Below, piece by piece: positions 48,557 through 57,139 of a stretch of DNA of 64,000 nucleotides (positions within the stretch are counted from its first letter, which is position 1; each line of letters begins with the position of its first letter). The notes beneath the pieces were generated by a model. The model was not told where the DNA came from. It ran no database searches and saw only the letters and a list, made by a program, of their open reading frames with translations. This stretch comes from Bacillota bacterium (GTDB lineage: Bacteria > Bacillota > DSM-12270 > Thermacetogeniales > Thermacetogeniaceae). The stretch spans positions 40,761 through 104,760 of the forward strand of contig JARYLU010000006.1 of assembly GCA_029907475.1 (NCBI GenBank), written 5' to 3'. The position numbers and the translations under genes were made by a program.

Positions 48557-49006
48557 TTAGAGTTCGGGGAAGGTTGGGCTTCCGGATTTCAACTGCTGGT
48601 AGACAGCTTCCGCCGCCTCCCTGACCTCTCGGGACAGGGGGCAGCCGAAAGCAACCACCTTCGGCTGAATTCCAACAAAATAAACCCTGGGGACAATCTC
48701 TTTCAAGGCGAGCAGAAAAAACGTCAGCGGTAAATTATGGGTGGTGAAGATGAACTGTTCAGCTATATAATCCTCGGAAAGGAGGCGGATGCTTCCCGGC
48801 GCCAGGCCCATTTCCGCCGCGTCCACCACAACGGCCAGTTCGGGTTTCATTCTCCGGACGAGATGGATGCAGTTTTCTGGCGCGGATCTCCCATTGATTA
48901 CCTCCCAATCTGGAAGCGGGGAAGAGGCAAGAAGCCGGGCCAGCAGCGGCCCGGCTCCGTCATCCCCCATTAAACTGTTTCCAACTGTAATCACGAGACC
49001 CTTCAT
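48557..49006 (-). CDS. hycI: hydrogenase maturation protease HycI
   Basis: A 149-residue endopeptidase that trims the C-terminus of the large subunit after nickel insertion. It has the family start VITVGNSLMGDDGAGPLLARLL with the metal-binding Asp, and VVDAAEMGLAPGSIRLL. I start at ATG 49006, which overlaps the hycH stop as ATGA; the longer frame to 49231 is a shadow. Its likely target is HyfG at DPCYSCTER. It is the last gene of the operon. Confidence 0.92.
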   Translation of the reverse strand: MKGLVITVGNSLMGDDGAGPLLARLLASSPLPDWEVINGRSAPENCIHLVRRMKPELAVVVDAAEMGLAPGSIRLLSEDYIAEQFIFTTHNLPLTFFLLALKEIVPRVYFVGIQPKVVAFGCPLSREVREAAEAVYQQLKSGSPTFPEL

Positions 49007-49401
49007 GATGCTCTTACCAACAGGTAGATTGCCGGTTCTTCGGAGATTGCCCGCAAAAGCCCCATCAGGGAATGGGCCCACTCCTTCTCCTCCGGCAACA
49101 TTCCCGGCAGGGCTGTATCGAGAGAACGCCGGAGGATTCCGATGTGTTCCCTGGTAATCTCGATTTCTCCCCATTTCAAGACCCCCTCCAGTTTCCGTCT
49201 CCCCTCTCCCGGGGGAAACTTCGCGATCCACTTTGCGTACTCCTCCCGGTCCATGCCCATAATTTTCCGGAAACAGTCCAGGACTCCGACGTGGTGGCCG
49301 ATGGCCAGGCTGTAGTAGATCAGGTGCTGGAACTTTTCCGGGACATCCTTGCTGTCTACAAACTTCCGGCTCAACTGGAAAAATTCAACCTTTCTGGACA
49401 T
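49003..49401 (-). CDS. hycH: formate hydrogenlyase maturation protein HycH/HyfJ
   Basis: A 132-residue protein matching the HycH family, needed for assembly of the large subunit in known formate hydrogenlyases. It begins KVEFFQLSRKFVDSKDVPEKFQHLIYYSLAIGHHVGVLDCF, and the middle has MDREEYAKWIAKFPPGEGRRKLEGVLKWGEIEI. ATG 49401 follows AAGGAG by 9 nt and lies inside the end of hyfI (31-nt overlap). Confidence 0.88.
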   Translation of the reverse strand: MSRKVEFFQLSRKFVDSKDVPEKFQHLIYYSLAIGHHVGVLDCFRKIMGMDREEYAKWIAKFPPGEGRRKLEGVLKWGEIEITREHIGILRRSLDTALPGMLPEEKEWAHSLMGLLRAISEEPAIYLLVRAS

Positions 49402-50171
49402 TGCTGCCCGCTCCTTTCCATTTCAGCCACGTAGAGCCGGTGAATCTTAAGATAGACTTCCACAAGGCGCGGGTCCTTCTCTGCATTCAAGAATGCGTCC
49501 AGTTTCCGTTCAATCCTCTGCAGATCCTTTTCCAGGAGAAACTCCAGATATTGCTCCGCGATCCGCTTCCCGTGCCAGTACCCGCAGAGGCGGCGGGCCT
49601 CCCGCTCGATCTCCTTCCGGAGGCCGATGGGAACCTCGGGAAACTTGAGCCTCGCTGCCGCTCCCGCTCCTTCCACGTAATGCTCTCCCTTCATCTTCTG
49701 GTGCAGCAAACCCAGGGCAACCGCGAAGCCGTGGATGGTGGCGCAGGGAGTGGGAGGACACCCCGGAATGTAGAGATCAACAGGGAAAACGCTATCGGCC
49801 CCACCCCAGACGCCGTAGCTGTCGTGGAAGATCCCGCCGCTGCAACCGCAGGCACCGTAGGCCACCACGACCTTGGGCTCGGGGGCCGCCTGGTAAGCCC
49901 GGATGGCGGGCATCCGCATGGGTCTGGTCATGGGGCCTGTAAAGACTACGACATCGGCGTGCCGGGGGGAACCCACCACCTTGATCCCGAACCTTTCCGC
50001 GTCAAAGAGGGGTGTAATTGCGGCAAAGATCTCGATCTCACAGCCGTTGCATCCCCCGCAGTCGACCCGGTAGACGTAAACCGAACGCTTGATCTGCTTT
50101 AAAAGCTTCAGCTTTAGCTCCAGGAGCTCTTGCTTCTGGCGGGCATCCAGTTCCTGCTTTAAAGTGATCAA
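49371..50171 (-). CDS. hyfI: group 4 [NiFe] hydrogenase small subunit
   Basis: NuoB/HycG-like subunit carrying the proximal [4Fe-4S] cluster: DCGGCNGCEIE (two Cys), YGACGCSGGIFHDSYGV, and YIPGCPPTPCATIHG supply the ligands. At ~266 residues it matches HyfI (~250) with a long charged C-terminal helix. TTG 50171, 8 nt after AGGAGG, fits better than GTG 50180, whose ribosome site would overlap the codon. Confidence 0.93.
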   Translation of the reverse strand: MITLKQELDARQKQELLELKLKLLKQIKRSVYVYRVDCGGCNGCEIEIFAAITPLFDAERFGIKVVGSPRHADVVVFTGPMTRPMRMPAIRAYQAAPEPKVVVAYGACGCSGGIFHDSYGVWGGADSVFPVDLYIPGCPPTPCATIHGFAVALGLLHQKMKGEHYVEGAGAAARLKFPEVPIGLRKEIEREARRLCGYWHGKRIAEQYLEFLLEKDLQRIERKLDAFLNAEKDPRLVEVYLKIHRLYVAEMERSGQQCPERLNFSS

Positions 50172-50183
50172 TTTCTCCACCTC

Positions 50184-50723
50184 CTATTCAAGGGGCGTAA
50201 AACTAAATGCCTTTTTCATCTTTTCCACGTCAACCTTTCTCCTGCACTCGGGGCAGATCTCTAAAAGAGCCCTCCGGTTCGCCATTTCCGGCTCGGGAAG
50301 CCCGGCCTGCACCATCACTGCCAGGACGTATTCCAGTTCCTTCACCGGGGTGAAGAACCTGTCGCACATACTGCACTTATTTAGACGGAAGTCCGCCCGG
50401 CAGATCAGATCCTCCCTGTTGAAAGCAGCCAGTTCAAATTCGGGAGAAAGGGTAATCGCTTCTGTTGGGCAAACCTCCTCGCAGCGCCCGCAGAAAATGC
50501 AGCGGCCGTAGAAAATCTGCCAGGTTCTGACTCCCCTTTCCAGGTCACAGCTTAATGTAATGGCATTGGCCGGACAGGCAAGGGTGCAGGCGCCACAGGA
50601 GATGCACTGCTCAAAGTTATAAACCGGCTTGCCGCGGAAGCCAGGCGCCACCTCCGCCGGTGCAAAGGGGTATTTAAGAGTTGCCTCTCCTACCTCGAGC
50701 ACTTTTTTAAGCAGCTTGATCAT
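50184..50723 (-). CDS. hyfH: hydrogenase ferredoxin-like subunit (NuoI/HycF type)
   Basis: 179 residues with two [4Fe-4S] motifs, CISCGACTLACPANAI and CIFCGRCEEVCPTEAI, that pass electrons between the formate dehydrogenase arm and the hydrogenase module. A further set CSMCDRFFTP and CPEC near the C-terminus, also seen in HycF/HyfH, could bind another metal. ATG 50723 has AAGGAGG upstream. Confidence 0.93.
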   Translation of the reverse strand: MIKLLKKVLEVGEATLKYPFAPAEVAPGFRGKPVYNFEQCISCGACTLACPANAITLSCDLERGVRTWQIFYGRCIFCGRCEEVCPTEAITLSPEFELAAFNREDLICRADFRLNKCSMCDRFFTPVKELEYVLAVMVQAGLPEPEMANRRALLEICPECRRKVDVEKMKKAFSFTPLE

Positions 50724-50759
50724 CTTGTTAACCTCCTTCCCTCTTCCCTGTTTGAAATT

Positions 50760-52493
50760 TCAGGACTTGAGCGGGGAGTCTTTCTGTTCGCGGCAGTACC
50801 GCTCCAACTCCTGGTAAGAGATGGTCTTCGCCTTCTGCTTGCGAATGTCAACTACGGTAACCCGCTCCGTACACGAGTAGCAGGGGTCGATGCTGGCCAC
50901 AATCAGGGGAGCGTTGGAGATCACATTCCCCCGGAGCATGTACCTGATCGGCGGCCAGTTGTTGTAGCTGGAGGCGCGCGGCCGCCAGCGGTACACCTTC
51001 TGGTTGTTATTGGTCATCAGCCAGTGGATGTCTTCACCCCGGGGGGCTTCAACACACGCCACCGCCCAGCGGTGCGGTTGATAGGTGAAGCCCTCTACCA
51101 GGATGGGGCCGTCAGGCATCTCGCTCAGGCAGTTTTCCAGGATCGAGAATATCTCATAAATCTCTACGGCCCGGACCAGGGTCCTGGCGAGAACATCGTT
51201 CCCTTCCTGGGTGATCAGCTTCCAGGGAACGCGGTCATAGGCGCAGTAGGGATGGTCGGCCCTGGTATCCCGCCTGTAGCCGGAGCCCCGGACGGTGGGG
51301 CCAACCGGGCTGAGGTCCCTGGCAACTTTCCGGTCCAGCACACCGACTCCCTGGGTGCGGTGGAAGAGGTTGGGGGTGTTCACCAGGATGTCGATCATTT
51401 CATCCACTTCTTTGCGGACTTCGGCCATTAAAGCGAGCACGCGGTCCCGCTCATCCTTTAAGATGTCCTTGCGCACCCCGCCGATCAGGTTCACCCCGTA
51501 GGTTTTCCGGGCCCCCGTGAGGATTTCCGCCATTTCCATGGATTTTTCACGAACCCGGAAGAGTTGCATAAACCCCGTATCAAATCCGATGAAGTGACAG
51601 GCCAGCCCCAGGTTCAAAATATGGCTGTGGAGCCGCTCCGTCTCAAGCAGGATGGTACGGATGTACTGAGCGCGGGGCGGAACTTCAAGCCCGATCGCGT
51701 TCTCGACCGCCATTGTATAGGCGATGCTGTGATGGTAGCCGCAGATGCCGCAGATCCGCTCGGCCACGAAGTGAATCTGGTCGTAATCCAGGCGGTTTTC
51801 CGCCATCTTCTCCAGCCCGCGGTGGCAGTAGAAGAGGCGGTAGTCGGCATCAACAATTGTTTCGCCATCGACAAAAAGGCGGAAGTGACCGGGTTCATCG
51901 GAGGTTACGTGCAGGGGGCCCAGGGGAATTTCCACCAGACCGTCCCCCTCCACTTCGATGAATTCAAAGGTTTCTTCCTCGGTCGTGGGCTCCGGGCGGT
52001 AGCGGTAGTCCATCGCGTCCTTCCTCAGGGGATATAAATGATCCGGCCAGTCGTCGGGCAAGGCCAGGCGGCGCGGGTCCGGGTGCCCGACCGGGTGGAT
52101 TCCAAAGAGGTCGCGCACATCCCGCTCATACCAGATGGCTGCGGGAACCCGCGGTGTCACCGAAGGAAACTCAGGTTTATGAGGAGGAACCAGCGCCTTT
52201 ACCGTCAACCAGATGTTTTTCTGGGGATCCCGCTCTTCCTCGATGGATAAAACGTAGTATACCGCAAAGTGCCCGTTCAGGCTGCGCTCATCATTACCGA
52301 CAACACTGGAGAGCCAGCCGCCCTGCCGGTAATAGGCCTCTTCCACAACCTCCGGAAGGCGGTCGAGATCTACGGTTAAAGTTACCTGGTCCGGAGTCTG
52401 CCATTCCTCTTCCAGAACGGCCGACCCGAACTTGGCACGCAGGGCCTCCACGTATTCCTTGCCGCACTGCTCGGGTTTCACTTCATGTTGCAT
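50760..52493 (-). CDS. hyfG: group 4 [NiFe] hydrogenase large subunit
   Basis: A 577-residue protein joining a NuoC-like N-terminal part (~1-170, [24 protein letters not shown]) to a NuoD/HycE-like catalytic part. The nickel ligands are [11 protein letters not shown] and DPCYSCTER (Cys ~538 and ~541). The 33 residues after Arg544 should be cleaved by HycI. The enzyme faces the cytoplasm and makes H2 from electrons delivered by HyfA, HyfH and HyfI. Confidence 0.95.
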   Translation of the reverse strand: MQHEVKPEQCGKEYVEALRAKFGSAVLEEEWQTPDQVTLTVDLDRLPEVVEEAYYRQGGWLSSVVGNDERSLNGHFAVYYVLSIEEERDPQKNIWLTVKALVPPHKPEFPSVTPRVPAAIWYERDVRDLFGIHPVGHPDPRRLALPDDWPDHLYPLRKDAMDYRYRPEPTTEEETFEFIEVEGDGLVEIPLGPLHVTSDEPGHFRLFVDGETIVDADYRLFYCHRGLEKMAENRLDYDQIHFVAERICGICGYHHSIAYTMAVENAIGLEVPPRAQYIRTILLETERLHSHILNLGLACHFIGFDTGFMQLFRVREKSMEMAEILTGARKTYGVNLIGGVRKDILKDERDRVLALMAEVRKEVDEMIDILVNTPNLFHRTQGVGVLDRKVARDLSPVGPTVRGSGYRRDTRADHPYCAYDRVPWKLITQEGNDVLARTLVRAVEIYEIFSILENCLSEMPDGPILVEGFTYQPHRWAVACVEAPRGEDIHWLMTNNNQKVYRWRPRASSYNNWPPIRYMLRGNVISNAPLIVASIDPCYSCTERVTVVDIRKQKAKTISYQELERYCREQKDSPLKS

Positions 52494-52515
52494 CCCACGT
52501 CAACCTCCTTTTCCC

Positions 52516-53955
52516 TTAGCTTAACAGGGTCAAGACAACGTACTGGGAAATCAGCGTCATGACCATGAGAATGACCAGGACTGATGAGATGGCAAGGGGC
52601 GCTGGTGACGCCCCGGCAACCGGTTCTGAGGGGGCGCCCAGGACGCTTGCTCCCAGCCACTTCAGGAACCAGATGAAACTTCCGACTGATTCTAGGATTG
52701 TAACGATGATCAGGACAAGGATCAGCGGATAGAGCTTACCAATCTCAAAACCACCGACGAAGATCATGAATTTGCTGAAAAATCCGTTAAAGGGAGGAAC
52801 GCCTGTAATGGCAACGGCAGCAGCGATAAACCCTAAACCAACCACCGGGATCTTATTCAGGATCCCCTTCAACAGGGGAAGCAGGCGGGTGCCGGTTGTA
52901 TAGGCCAGCGCCCCTGCAACCAGGAAGAAGAGGCCCTTGGCGAAGGCGTGGTTGAAGATGTGGGCCACCGCTCCGTTAAAGGCCATCTTTGAGCCGTAGA
53001 TGGAAATGGAGATCGCCAGGAAAATGTAAGAGAGTTGGGTGATCGTAGAGTAGGCGAGCAGGCGCTTCATATCCTCCTGCGGGAAGTACATGATAAAACC
53101 GTAGATCATGGTAACTACCGCCATGATTGCCCCGATCAGGCCGATCACCTGGGGAACCGCTCCCGTGGCCAGGACGGTTCGGGCGAAGATGTAGACTCCG
53201 ACCTTAACCATCGAAGCGGCATGCAAATAGGCACTCACCGGGGTCGGCGCCACCATTGCCTCGGGGAGCCAGGACTGGAAGGGGAACTGGGCGGACTTGC
53301 CCCAGCAGGCGATCAGGATCCCGATAAAGGCGATGATCTTTCCGGCGTCCGTTAGTTCATTGAGGGCGGTCACAGAGAAGCTTCCGGTGTTTACATAGAG
53401 ATAGGCAGTAGCCACGTAGAGCCCAATCGCGGCGGCGTGGGTGAGGACGATCGCCAGGAGCGCGGACCTTCGGGATTTTTGATCCCCGTAAAATCCGATC
53501 AACCCCCACGAGCAGAGACCGGTCATTTCGAAGAAGAACAGGAGCCCGAGCAGCGTGGAGGAGAAGACCACACCTGCCATGGAACCGATAAAGAGGAGCA
53601 TGAAGGCATAGAACCTGGGAACTCCTTCTTTGATCGGATGCTCTCTGTTCTCACGGCTCATGTAGCCGGCCGAGTAGGTGCAGATCAGCCAGCCGATGAA
53701 AACCACGATGAAGTTGACCAGAACACTGAGGGAATCGATGGTTATTCCGTAGAAGTTGATCCCGCCTATGGTTACCAGATCCCGGGTAAAACCGGTCCGG
53801 TCGGCGGCAAAACCGATCAACAGAAGCAAACCGCAGACGAAAGCCAGGAAAGAGAAGAGCTGACCAACTTTTTTTGTTTGCCGTTCCGGCAACAGAAGAA
53901 CAAACAGGCTTCCTAATACCGGAATCAAGATGCTTCCCAGCGCATACCAAACCAT
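52516..53955 (-). CDS. hyfD: antiporter-like membrane subunit HyfD
   Basis: A ~479-residue NuoL/N/Mrp-type protein with 12-14 helices. It has GKSAQFPFQSWLPEAMVAPTPVSAYLHAASMVKVGVYIFAR with the functional lysines, and VGLGFIAAAVAITGVPPFNGFFSKF near the end, closely following Escherichia HyfD. HyfD is absent from the simpler Hyc complex. The start is ATG 53955 (GGAGG 11 nt upstream) or GTG 53967. In this operon hyfD comes after hyfF, not before hyfE as in E. coli. Confidence 0.92.
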   Translation of the reverse strand: MVWYALGSILIPVLGSLFVLLLPERQTKKVGQLFSFLAFVCGLLLLIGFAADRTGFTRDLVTIGGINFYGITIDSLSVLVNFIVVFIGWLICTYSAGYMSRENREHPIKEGVPRFYAFMLLFIGSMAGVVFSSTLLGLLFFFEMTGLCSWGLIGFYGDQKSRRSALLAIVLTHAAAIGLYVATAYLYVNTGSFSVTALNELTDAGKIIAFIGILIACWGKSAQFPFQSWLPEAMVAPTPVSAYLHAASMVKVGVYIFARTVLATGAVPQVIGLIGAIMAVVTMIYGFIMYFPQEDMKRLLAYSTITQLSYIFLAISISIYGSKMAFNGAVAHIFNHAFAKGLFFLVAGALAYTTGTRLLPLLKGILNKIPVVGLGFIAAAVAITGVPPFNGFFSKFMIFVGGFEIGKLYPLILVLIIVTILESVGSFIWFLKWLGASVLGAPSEPVAGASPAPLAISSVLVILMVMTLISQYVVLTLLS

Positions 53956-54010
53956 ACTAAATCTCACCTCCAGAATCCCTCATTAATGAATTAACCTCTT
54001 CACTTAAAAC

Positions 54011-55510
54011 CTAGAGTCCGGACAGGACAATATCGGCTGCACCTTTGAGCAGGTCCGAAAGAGGCGAGGGGATATAGACGCCCAGTCCGAACATGAGAAT
54101 GAAGAGAAGGAAAATGGGGAGTATGATCAGGAAGCCGACATCGCCTCGTGTTACGGTTTCAGGAGGTGAACCGAATACCGCCTCGCCAATCAAGCGGAGG
54201 AAAGCGGCAAAAACCACCAGCAGGAAAAGGAGAAATACGATCATCAGCCAGAGATACCCGCCGTTTAATCCGGCCGTGACGGTCAACAGTTCGCTGATGA
54301 AGATGTTAAAGGGCGGAGAGCCGGCGATTGCCAGGGCGCCGCTTCCCAGCAAGAAGGCGGTAAAAGGAACTACCTTCAGCATCCCTTTGATGATGTTCAG
54401 GTCCCTGGTGCCGTATTTGATTAAAATGTTTCCGGAGGTGCAGAACATGAGGGACTTGGCGATACTGTGGTTAATGGTGTGAAAGAGGGCGGCAAAGATA
54501 CCCAGGGGCCCGCCCAGACCGAGACCGGTAGCGATGATCCCAACGTTTTCTACGCTACTGTAGGCGAGCATCCGTTTGATGTCCCGCTGGCTGAAGATGA
54601 AGAAGGCCGCAAAAGCCACGGAGAGGACGCCGAAAACCAGAAGCAGCGTGCCGGGAAAGGTGCCTCCGATTGCTTTCCCTACAACGATGTAGTACCTGAT
54701 GATGGCGAACAGGGCGCACTTCAAGAGAACTCCGGAAAGCAGGGAACTCACCGGGCTGGGAGCCTCGCTGTGGGCGTCCGGCAGCCAGGCGTGCATCGGG
54801 AAGAGCCCCGCCTTCGTTCCGAAACCGATGAGGATGAAGATAAAGGCCAGCTTCATCACCATCGGATCCAGCAGTTGGGCGTGCTTCACGATCTCGGTCC
54901 AGAGCATGGAATCGTGGGCGTTCTGGAGAACGTTGAAAGAGTTGGAGTAAACCAGGATCGTGCCGTACAGGGCAAAGGCCACGCCGACACTGCAGATCAG
55001 GACGTACTTCCAGGCAGCCTCCAGCGACGACTTGTGGCCGTAGAGCCCGACCAGGAACGCCGAACCCAGGGTGGTTGCCTCAACACCAACCCACATCAAG
55101 GCGATGTTGTTGGAGAGCACCGTAAAGATCATGGTGAAGAGAAAAAGGTGGAAAAAACCGTAGTATGTGCTTAAGCCCTTTCTGTCTACTTCACCTGTTA
55201 CCAGATCGTACCGCATGTAGCCGATGGAATAGAGGCCGTTCAGGAATCCCATCAGACCAATAACGAGCACAAAGACGGCTGCAAGTTTATCAGCGTAAAA
55301 CCACTCGGAAAGCGCCATTAAACTCCCGTTTAAAAGCACCAGCTTGACAAGCCAGAGGGACAGGATCAGCAACAGGGTGATTCCGATCACATGCACGGTC
55401 TCGAGGACCCTGCGTGTGCCGTCGCCCAGCGTTCTTGCCCAAAAGGCAAGGAGGGCAACGATAAAAGGAACTGCCGGCAGCCAAACTAAAAGGTTTCCAC
55501 TCACCTGCAT
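54011..55510 (-). CDS. hyfF: antiporter-like membrane subunit HyfF
   Basis: About 499 residues, NuoL/N-like with ~13 helices. It has LMWVGVEATTLGSAFLVGLYGHKSSLEAAWKYVLIC, the proton-path segment FGTKAGLFPMHAWLPDAHSEAPSPVSSLLSGVLLKCALF, and GSGALAIAGSPPFNIFISEL, as in HyfF. I start at ATG 55510, just after the hyfE stop; GTG 55513 is adjacent. Confidence 0.93.
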   Translation of the reverse strand: MQVSGNLLVWLPAVPFIVALLAFWARTLGDGTRRVLETVHVIGITLLLILSLWLVKLVLLNGSLMALSEWFYADKLAAVFVLVIGLMGFLNGLYSIGYMRYDLVTGEVDRKGLSTYYGFFHLFLFTMIFTVLSNNIALMWVGVEATTLGSAFLVGLYGHKSSLEAAWKYVLICSVGVAFALYGTILVYSNSFNVLQNAHDSMLWTEIVKHAQLLDPMVMKLAFIFILIGFGTKAGLFPMHAWLPDAHSEAPSPVSSLLSGVLLKCALFAIIRYYIVVGKAIGGTFPGTLLLVFGVLSVAFAAFFIFSQRDIKRMLAYSSVENVGIIATGLGLGGPLGIFAALFHTINHSIAKSLMFCTSGNILIKYGTRDLNIIKGMLKVVPFTAFLLGSGALAIAGSPPFNIFISELLTVTAGLNGGYLWLMIVFLLFLLVVFAAFLRLIGEAVFGSPPETVTRGDVGFLIILPIFLLFILMFGLGVYIPSPLSDLLKGAADIVLSGL

Positions 55511-55513
55511 CAC

Positions 55514-56164
55514 CTACCCTTTTAGTGAAGTAAGCTTATCGGTATCAAGTGTACCTAAAACCTTGAACAAGTAGACGGCGATTACACTCATGATGACAAC
55601 GGCAAAAATGGCGTCGGTGAGAATCCCGATTTCCACGGTTTCCGGGGCGTTATAGGCCATAAAGGCCAGCGTCAAGTGGGATCCGTTTTCCATTAAACAG
55701 TAGCCCAGGATCTGCTTCAGGGCGTTCCTGCGGGTCAGGATACAGAGCAGGCCCAGCAGGAAGTGAGCAATGGAGACTGCAAGCGCCGTTTTTAGCTTGA
55801 GAATGGCCTGCATATGGAAAGGTGTTACGATCAGGAACGCCAGACCGATAAACAGCGCAGCAAGCAGGAGAGAGGAGGCAGGACTCAGCAGCGCCCCCGG
55901 CTCTCCCGGGTCCCCCACCTTCTCAAGGGCTTTAATAATCAGGTAGGGAACCAGGATTACCTTCGTAACCAAGGCAGTGATGGACCAGATATACAGGGGT
56001 GTTGCTTTCATGAAAATCGCCAGCGCAAGGAAGATCAGTACCAGAACAAAGGACTGGATGCTGTAGATATGAGCCGAGAGATGAGGTTTCCTTGTTTCGA
56101 CAACCATTAAAGAGGTGATGATCAAAAGGACTGCCAGGGCATTAATAATCTGAACTCCCGTCAT
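55514..56164 (-). CDS. hyfE: membrane subunit HyfE (NuoK-like)
   Basis: About 216 residues with six or seven hydrophobic segments; the part KTALAVSIAHFLLGLLCILTRRNALKQILGYCLMENGSHL matches HyfE/NuoK, with the conserved Glu in a membrane helix. It is thought to link the antiporter-like subunits to the hydrogenase arm. ATG 56164 follows GAGG by 8 nt; a GTG at 56173 is possible. Confidence 0.9.
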   Translation of the reverse strand: MTGVQIINALAVLLIITSLMVVETRKPHLSAHIYSIQSFVLVLIFLALAIFMKATPLYIWSITALVTKVILVPYLIIKALEKVGDPGEPGALLSPASSLLLAALFIGLAFLIVTPFHMQAILKLKTALAVSIAHFLLGLLCILTRRNALKQILGYCLMENGSHLTLAFMAYNAPETVEIGILTDAIFAVVIMSVIAVYLFKVLGTLDTDKLTSLKG

Positions 56165-56179
56165 AACGCTCACCTCGCT

Positions 56180-57124
56180 TTAGATCTGAACCAGGTAAAA
56201 GACAAAGGAAAGCAAAGCAATTCCCAGCGCGACCCAGGTAACACGGGGAGATCCAAAGAGCGTCAACCTTGCCATGGAATTTTCAACAACCGCCAGGATC
56301 ACATAGCAGCAGATAAGTTTCAGGAAAAAGAGAACCGCCCCTCCGAGCACCCCCAGGAATCCAGGCACGACCGCACTTCCAAAGGGGAAGAAGATGGCCA
56401 GAAACAGGGAGACGACAACCACCTGCTTCATGAAGAGCCCCCATTTGACCAGCGCCAGCCTTGGCCCCGAGTATTCCGTGAGGGGCCCCTCCTGGACCTC
56501 CTGTTCCGCCTCGGCCAGGTCGAAGGGAAGTTTTCCTGTTTCGACGAAGGTTGCCACTGCAAAGGCAGCCATGCCCAGCCAGATCACGGGGGCTGTGTAC
56601 GAGATCTTGCCCAGGGCGATCATCTCGCTCATCACGCCCAGGTTCGTGGAGCCGGCAAAAAGGGCGATGATGAAAAGCACGAGCATGATCGTAGGTTCCA
56701 TCAGGATACCCAGGGACAGCTCCCGGGCAACGCCGATCTGGGCGAAACCGCTCCCCGAATCAAAACCCGACATGGCCAGGAAAAATCGAATCATGGCAAA
56801 GAGGTAAATTACAAGGATCATGTCACCGATAATCCCGAAGGGCGACTGCAAAACCCACATCGGAATCAGTGTGGCAATGAGAAGTATGCTGACCATAATG
56901 ATGTAAGGGGTCGCCCGGAAGACCCAGGTCGCCTGCGCCGGCCTGACCTCCTGCCGCTTCATAAGTTTGATGATGTCGTAGTAGTATTGGAAAAGGGGAG
57001 GCCCCTTGCGGGAATGCATCTTTGCCCTCAAAACCCGGGACAACCCCGCAAAAAACGGCGCCAGGAGCAGGACGAAAAGGGCCTGCAAGAAACCGATAAG
57101 GAGAAGCTTGGCGTCGAACATCAT
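56180..57124 (-). CDS. hyfC: membrane subunit HyfC (NuoH/HycD-like)
   Basis: A 314-residue, eight-helix anchor protein at the interface with the hydrogenase module. It contains LRAKMHSRKGPPLFQYYYDIIKLMKRQEV, the NuoH-type amphipathic loop, and TGKLPFDLAEAEQEVQEGPLTEYSGPRLALVKWG with its conserved acidic residues. It lies 15 nt downstream of hyfB. Confidence 0.94.
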   Translation of the reverse strand: MMFDAKLLLIGFLQALFVLLLAPFFAGLSRVLRAKMHSRKGPPLFQYYYDIIKLMKRQEVRPAQATWVFRATPYIIMVSILLIATLIPMWVLQSPFGIIGDMILVIYLFAMIRFFLAMSGFDSGSGFAQIGVARELSLGILMEPTIMLVLFIIALFAGSTNLGVMSEMIALGKISYTAPVIWLGMAAFAVATFVETGKLPFDLAEAEQEVQEGPLTEYSGPRLALVKWGLFMKQVVVVSLFLAIFFPFGSAVVPGFLGVLGGAVLFFLKLICCYVILAVVENSMARLTLFGSPRVTWVALGIALLSFVFYLVQI

Positions 57125-57139
57125 CTTACCTCCTCCCGC